A stretch of DNA of 64,000 nt from Agapetus fuscipes (lineage: Eukaryota > Arthropoda > Insecta > Trichoptera > Glossosomatidae). Below are positions 62,628-64,000 of the stretch, one piece after another. Position 1 is the stretch's first letter, and each line of letters starts with the position of its first letter. A program made the position numbers and the translations under genes. The DNA lies in assembly GCA_951799405.1 (NCBI GenBank), contig OX637344.1:16120001-16184000 (forward strand), read 5' to 3'. The notes under the pieces are model-generated. The model was not told where the DNA came from. It was given only the letters and a program-made list of their open reading frames with translations, and did not search any database.

Positions 62628-64000
62628 TGAGTAGTCCAATTGCAAACAGCGCTATGTTGAAAAAAGTTTTTTTTATGAAATTCAATAAAAACATCTACTG
62701 GTTAAGTTATTGAAGAAAATGTTGTTACATTATAATAATTCTACAGTGGTATTATTTAGAAATTATTTTATTATAAAAAATTAAATCTTGGTATTATATA
62801 ATTCTTGTAATTTGAATATTAAAATTGAACATAGCAAGTTCTGCAAAAGTATTTGTAACATAGACATCTTTGCAGTTGTATGGAATTAACATAGACAGTT
62901 TTGAATCAGTAAGTCTTAAAACTAAGCACTTTTCCCGTTTTATAAATTTCAACAACTTTTTTACACCCTTATGTCAGTTTTTTACACCCTCATGTCTGTT
63001 TCATCTTCCATGAGTGTTTCTTCAGAGTCAGTTTCTATTAAATTACTCTCATTTTCTTCTTGTAGGAACTTGTAATATTGAAGGTTTTCAAAAGTAATCC
63101 AGTTTTCTTCAAAATGTTTAACCAGTAGTTTTCTAACATCATTAATTTTTCTGCTTTCACAGGAACTCCAATATTCATCAATGTAGGTTTAACATTTTCA
63201 AGAGACATGCCTCTTTTACACACATTTCCATAGTTGACCACTTCAGATACATAATTAGGTTCCCCTTTGATTCCAATTTATTATTCTTATCTTTTCTCAA
63301 GAAAAATCTTTTGGAAGCATTAAATTTAAAATGCCAAGAACCTGGTACTTTAAGCACATTTTTAACGCTTGTTTTCCAGTCGTAAAATTGGAAGTCACTT
63401 CCAAGTCTGATAACTGTACCATATTTTTTGAAAATTTCAAAATAAATATTGGGTTCCGCAATCACCTCTAAAGGGCGTATCTCTCTTTCAATATTGCCAA
63501 ATATACGGTCAGGGGGCAAGAAAGAATGCCCAACTACCGGAAATATAATAGTTATTTTTTTAATTTGATTTGGAGCTTTTGTTTTAAACCAATAAGCCAA
63601 CATTCCCACAACTGTGGAATTTTTATTTTGACCCCCACAACCGTCACAAAATAATTTTATGTGCTCAATACTGCCATCAAAAGTGGTATTTAACAGTCTG
63701 TGAAATAATGCTGATGCAATCTGATTGGATCCTTTTAAAGCCTCGGTTTCGAGCCACGTGTATATAAACGTATTTGAATCATTTTGAGAGCTGCAAGATG
63801 GCCCTTGGCAGATTGTTAGATTATATGCATAAAGTTGTCGGCTAAAGTAGGCACTTTGATCCGGCACTTTGGGTAGGATCTGATTTTTTTGACAATCAAA
63901 AGATAATATCACTTCATTGGCATGTTGCGTCTTGAGGCTAGTATAAAAGGCTTTGGCTTTTAACTTGTGAATCCTAAGATGCGCTATCAACAATTGCTTT
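62628..64000 (-). mobile_element. DNA element with DUF7869-like protein, runs off the window
   Basis: The left end TGAGTAGTCCAATTGCAAAC and the next 320 bases match the left part of the foldback element at 46896-47589. The coding part lies on the minus strand and continues past 64000, so the right end is not seen. Confidence 0.7.
63178..63993 (-). CDS. DUF7869-like transposon protein, partial, frameshifted near its end
   Basis: 271 codons are open from the window side. Notable stretches are LSFDCQKNQILPKVP, YAYNLTICQG and, centrally, IKLFCDGCGGQNKNSTVVG followed by IIFPVVGHSFLPPDRIFG. The FCDGCGGQNKN core is the signature of a protein family (DUF7869, as I recall) found in many arthropod repeats and suspected to have an RNase H-like catalytic fold. 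Around 63235 the similarity appears to shift to another frame (NYGNVCKRGMSLENVKP, read at 63038-63241), so the copy is probably inactive. The N-terminal part is outside the window. Confidence 0.65.
   Translation of the reverse strand: MLIAHLRIHKLKAKAFYTSLKTQHANEVILSFDCQKNQILPKVPDQSAYFSRQLYAYNLTICQGPSCSSQNDSNTFIYTWLETEALKGSNQIASALFHRLLNTTFDGSIEHIKLFCDGCGGQNKNSTVVGMLAYWFKTKAPNQIKKITIIFPVVGHSFLPPDRIFGNIEREIRPLEVIAEPNIYFEIFKKYGTVIRLGSDFQFYDWKTSVKNVLKVPGSWHFKFNASKRFFLRKDKNNKLESKGNLIMYLKWSTMEMCVKEACLLKMLNLH

Overview
This looks like nuclear DNA of an animal, most likely an arthropod (insect or crustacean). The evidence is three metazoan multi-exon genes with GT-AG introns, GC-rich coding exons in AT-rich introns, and a dense mix of RTE, CR1/L2-like, BEL/Pao, hAT, pogo and Helitron transposons with tRNA-derived SINEs. 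There are no operons, rRNA genes or CRISPR arrays. I cannot name the species.

Layout. (1) 1-12 kb, plus strand: a RhoU/RhoV-like atypical Rho GTPase (4 coding exons, 426 aa) with a roughly 238-residue N-terminal extension. (2) 12-21 kb: intergenic DNA made of transposon debris, including an hAT copy with a spliced transposase remnant and a three-copy 156-bp tandem repeat. (3) 21.2-53.1 kb, minus strand: an 18-exon gene whose reading frame I could join without a break (1005 aa). It has the order ankyrin repeats, Roc GTPase, COR, death domain, as in death-associated protein kinase 1, but no kinase domain. Its introns hold most of the transposons, including an almost complete RTE (967-aa ORF), a second interrupted RTE, a CR1-like reverse transcriptase, a Helitron and a DNA element with repeated subterminal motifs. 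(4) 53.1-54.2 kb: the shared 5' region between two divergent genes. (5) 54.2-60.0 kb, plus strand: Hakai/CBLL1, a RING plus HYB E3 ubiquitin ligase known as a partner of the m6A methyltransferase complex (6 exons, 410 aa). (6) 60-64 kb: BEL/Pao pol remains, a pogo-type MITE, and the start of a DNA element coding for a DUF7869-like protein.

The three host genes have no obvious shared pathway. The most striking structure is in the DAPK-like gene: about ten of its 18 exons are accompanied by one to four near-identical local tandem copies of one exon-intron boundary. Neither neighbouring gene shows this. Two unrelated DNA transposons have landed inside these duplicated arrays.

All homology calls are from memory of protein families; no search was run. 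Splice sites come from GT/AG signals together with phase agreement across each junction.
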